DNA from: Plectrocnemia conspersa
Lineage: Eukaryota > Arthropoda > Insecta > Trichoptera > Polycentropodidae
Reading direction: 5' to 3'
Assembly (NCBI GenBank): GCA_009617715.1
Contig: VTFK01000072.1
Coordinates: forward strand, 868,001 to 932,000
Length of the DNA stretch: 64,000 nt
Numbering within the stretch: the stretch's first letter is position 1; each line of letters begins with the position of its first letter. A model generated the notes under the pieces. It had not been told where the DNA came from. It ran no database searches and was given only the letters and a program-made list of their open reading frames with translations. Made by a program: the position numbers and the translations under genes. Shown piece by piece: positions 61,141-64,000 of the stretch.

Positions 61141-61549
61141 TAGTCAAATATAATCAGTTAGTTGTTGTACAGCCCTAAATTAACTGGGAACGTCAGGTGG
61201 AACAGACGTTCCATCTACGTCCTTTTAGCGCAGTGGTACGCGAATACATAAATACATACTGAAATACCAATAAACGAGCGCTGGTCAATCTGTAATGTGT
61301 TGTATGCATAATTTTATAAATTATGTTATTTAGTTTGGACATCACCAAAGTTATACATATAGTATAAAATAATAAAATATTTATATATATTGCCATTTTA
61401 TATTTAAATATTGATTAAAAATTCTATTATAAAATAGCAACAGGTGAAGTTTAATCGTAATTAGTTTTTCATTAGCTCAAATGAATAAATTTTCACGGCT
61501 TGTGTATAGTTGTAAAATATATTTGATATTAAAAAGTTTCAGAACCACT
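61141..61549. other. Spacer with a short GC-richer patch at 61170-61290
   Basis: The 67-codon minus frame at 61193-61396 is unremarkable. No feature is recognised. Confidence 0.4.
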
Positions 61550-61940
61550 GTACGCATTTACGACGCGAACCAATAAACCGAGTACAATATTCTTTCTGCC
61601 ACACCGTGTGATGGAAGCGTGATTTATGGCACGTTGTAATTATACAAAATTTAACCCTTTTACGTCCGTCCGAAAAACGCCGACCGCCAAAATGTTTCGG
61701 GACATTAAACAATGCGAACGTATAACCTGTGGCGTTTTATATGGGATAAATACATACGTAGATGCGTAATATATGCAAAGGGCTTTTTGGACCGTATAAT
61801 TCGGTCATTGAATTTTTGCCATAAGACATTCAATTATCAGTTTTTTTAGACCCCACCGACGAAACAAATCGACCGGGAACAAAATACAACCGATAAATTA
61901 TGCCTTTTTAACCCCGACGAAAATAAATACAATAAAAAAA
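61550..61940. promoter_or_regulatory. Candidate regulatory island sharing words with the duplicated element
   Basis: Compact CpG-containing block with ACGTCCGTCCG, AAACGCCGACCGCC and CCCCACCGACGAAACAAATC words. Two words, TTCGGGACATT (about 61698) and TGGCGTTTTATATGGG (about 61730), also occur on the opposite strand of copy B at 54238-54370 but in different order. Shared words in rearranged order suggest common binding sites rather than a copied segment. Confidence 0.4.
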
Positions 61941-63170
61941 GGTCTTCGATGAGCATGTTCTAAAACTATTCTTTACATATTGTTTTTAATATGAGTATCA
62001 TTAATAAACCAAACATAATTTAATATTCAAGTATCTAGAGAAACAAATGTAAACAAATCGTTTAAACTTATGTCGAATTAGACAATCTTATGATTAGAAT
62101 AATATAAATGGAGATGACAACATTTTTTGTGTGTATATTACATAATATTAACACAAGTTATCAAACGTTTAAACCGCAATTTAACAAACCAAACGACATA
62201 ATCAATCATTGAATAATCACCTGTTTATACCATGTTCGACGTCGATTTTATATAATCCGTATCTGATAATTAAAATTTATTTTTAAAATTCAGATTACGC
62301 AACAAAACGTTTTTTAAAGAGCTCACATAAATTGTAACGCGATACTCAAAGATGTATTAATAATATATTCATGGGGTTATTAAGGCGCTCGTTAGATCCG
62401 TTTCGAATAATCTAATGAAAATATTAACAATATTTTATCTTGTTATATAAAAAAAAACGGATCGATAAAAAATAATTCAAATGTTAAAACCAGACTGTTA
62501 GATACTTAAAAAAATTTAAATTCAACACTGGATGTTTTTGAAATGACGACTCATTATGCAAAATGGTATGTAAAACATATATGTATATTTTAAAATAATA
62601 TACATAATTCGCAACAATCACATGATCGATAAAGTACACGAATAGTTAGGTACAACTTGCTTTTTTATAATTCACGTTAAGACCTATTTTTGCATATAAA
62701 AGGTTTATGAAATATTATAAACATACAAAAAAAATGCAAGACTGCCATTTATTTAACAATAATAACAATACATTTTTGTAAAATTTATTTATATTTTTTA
62801 AATTTTAATTAATGAAAACTTCTGACTTGAATATACAAACTCAGAGGTCACGGTTAGAGTTTTTATCTAGAATTTTTCGAGAAAAATTCGCAATCAAAAA
62901 TTCTTATTTTTCGAGAAATTTGCTGATTTATAAAAAATTTTCAGAGCCTTTTTTTGTTAAAAATAAAATTTGTAGGAATATTTTTTTAGGTTTAACAACA
63001 GCTACATTTTTTTATCACAGCATAAGAAAAGATAGGTCTGTGCCAGATATTAAAAAATATATGTACATGTTTTATTACTTTGATTTTTGTAAATTGTAGT
63101 ACATTTTATGTGATACACATTGACACCTCAAAATAGTTTTCGTTTTATTTATTTATTTAAATAAAACACT
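61941..63170. other. AT-rich spacer with a 95-codon frame
   Basis: AT-rich. The plus frame 62812-63099 begins with ATG and stays open for 95 codons despite the high AT content; the residues are Phe/Lys/Ile-rich with no motif. A mini-hairpin GAATTTTTC/GAAAAATTC lies near 62870-62889. Probably chance. Confidence 0.4.
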
Positions 63171-63245
63171 TTATTACTCCAGTAATTTCACACGTTGAGC
63201 AACAATAATAATACGCGATGACATGTTATCAAAACAAGTCAGGTT

Positions 63246-63599
63246 ATGTCTCTCAAAACACAGTATAACACTGTTTGGTTGAAATTGACACCATGTCAGT
63301 TGTTTCACGCTTTCGTGTCGTCTGCTCGGTTTGTCGATGTCATTCGTGACATTAGTGTGAATGGGATCAAATCCGGTCATCATTGTTATCCGTCGGGCTT
63401 CGCAAATTGCCAATTTCCTCAGATCATTTCAAACGACAGCTCGAAATCTGTCAGTGCATTGTTAAAACGATGCCGCATAGCACTGGGACGTGTGTCCCGA
63501 CTGACGAGCGTTGCGGACGAATTACAAATGATCGGACAAATTGCTCGGTTGAATTGTGACAGAGATTCTCAACCTAATGAGTTAGCAAATCGCTTTTGA
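63246..63599 (+). CDS. Candidate coding sequence (117 codons), unrecognised
   Basis: ATG-initiated frame with balanced codon use and a protein-like composition, unlike most frames here. The C-terminal half (for example SALLKRCRIALGRVSRLTSV) looks helical, basic and heptad-like, and the frame ends ELANRF before TGA. Downstream, AATTAAA near 63640 and AATAAA at 63678-63683 would fit a 3' UTR. A minus-strand frame (63174-63413) covers the first half but begins with TTG. No signal peptide or membrane segment is seen. No family is recognised; it may be a real terminal exon, a gene relic or chance. Confidence 0.25.
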   Translation: MSLKTQYNTVWLKLTPCQLFHAFVSSARFVDVIRDISVNGIKSGHHCYPSGFANCQFPQIISNDSSKSVSALLKRCRIALGRVSRLTSVADELQMIGQIARLNCDRDSQPNELANRF

Positions 63600-63668
63600 A
63601 ATGTGTAGATTGTATATGTATATCACTGCCGGGTTCATCAATTAAAGTACCCGTTTATTTAACAAATG

Positions 63669-63691
63669 GACCATCTAATAAAGAGATGGTC
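63669..63691 (+). terminator. Poly(A)-signal hairpin
   Basis: GACCATCT (63669-63676) and AGATGGTC (63684-63691) form a perfect 8-bp stem whose 7-nt loop is AATAAAG, which places a canonical AATAAA exactly in the loop. It lies about 75 bp after the stop of the frame at 63246-63599. Whether it acts in 3' end formation is inference. Confidence 0.3.
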
Positions 63692-64000
63692 TAAAAACAG
63701 GCCAAAATCTTTTAGCAAATTCTACAGGCGTGGCAATCAAAATAATATGCTATAAAATCTTTAACTTAGAATGATAAAGCCAGTCAGAGATGTGTTATAC
63801 AAAAAGGGGTTCAAAGCATTTATGACATAAAGGTTTCGTTGTTTAAATGGGACAAACTAAAAAAACTTTTTGGCCAAATAAATAAAAATACGCGATATGA
63901 CTAAAATAAAATAAAAGTATTTATAGCAAACGTCTTGAAAACAGGATTGCTATTCAAACGCCTTTTTATAATCGGCTCTAGAGGTTAAAGACAAAATAAT
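63692..64000. other. AT-rich end of window
   Basis: AT-rich with no recognised feature. A gene could continue beyond the edge. Confidence 0.45.

Noticed and set aside
62812..63099. 95-codon plus frame in AT-rich DNA
   Set aside because: Phe/Lys/Ile-rich composition that mirrors the base composition, with no motif and no supporting signals.

Overview
This looks like a piece of an insect nuclear genome. The base composition is very AT-rich with long A/T tracts, there is a long (TA)n microsatellite, and two decayed Tc1/mariner transposase fragments are present. GC-richer islands alternate with AT-rich spacer. A moth or butterfly (Lepidoptera) is my best guess, but nothing here proves the order. 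I find no complete gene, no rRNA, no intact tRNA, no known microRNA that I recognise and no CRISPR array. Most open reading frames in the window are short, lie in GC-richer islands, often occur on both strands at once, and are best read as chance.

Layout: the window alternates between AT-rich spacer and some 30 islands of 250-1300 bp with higher GC and low simple-sequence content. Examples are 2600-3260, 8450-8960, 10830-11430, 13290-13840, 15400-15960, 21100-23160, 29090-29520, 36170-37420, 51270-52460, 54230-54700, 55200-55860 and 61550-61940. This is the texture of a regulatory landscape around developmental genes, or of long introns: conserved non-coding elements separated by drifting DNA. 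Conservation itself cannot be seen from one sequence. One pair of islands (53057-53187 and 54238-54370) is visibly a duplicate of the same element, the best internal evidence that an island is a unit under constraint.

Mobile DNA: a 756-bp non-autonomous element with about 44-bp terminal inverted repeats inside TA duplications (1449-2206), a 174-bp MITE-like element (46127-46304), two dead mariner transposase remnants on the minus strand (about 4760-4970 and 12185-12510), a long fold-back sequence (9279-9413) and a possible hAT-type end (15872-15910).

Possible coding pieces, all tentative: a 44-codon minus-strand frame with strong codon bias behind a textbook splice acceptor (59940-60088); a plus-strand 117-codon frame followed by polyadenylation signals (63246-63599); a plus-strand start codon plus splice donor behind CCAAT/TATA-like signals (24250-24425); and a GC-rich, promoter-like island with ETS and YY1/Pho-type motifs and short good-context frames (55200-55860). 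I could not assign any of them to a known family. Two near-perfect micro-loop hairpins (23899-23944 and 56294-56332) and a fold-back/direct-repeat cluster (23951-24048) are the most striking purely structural signals.
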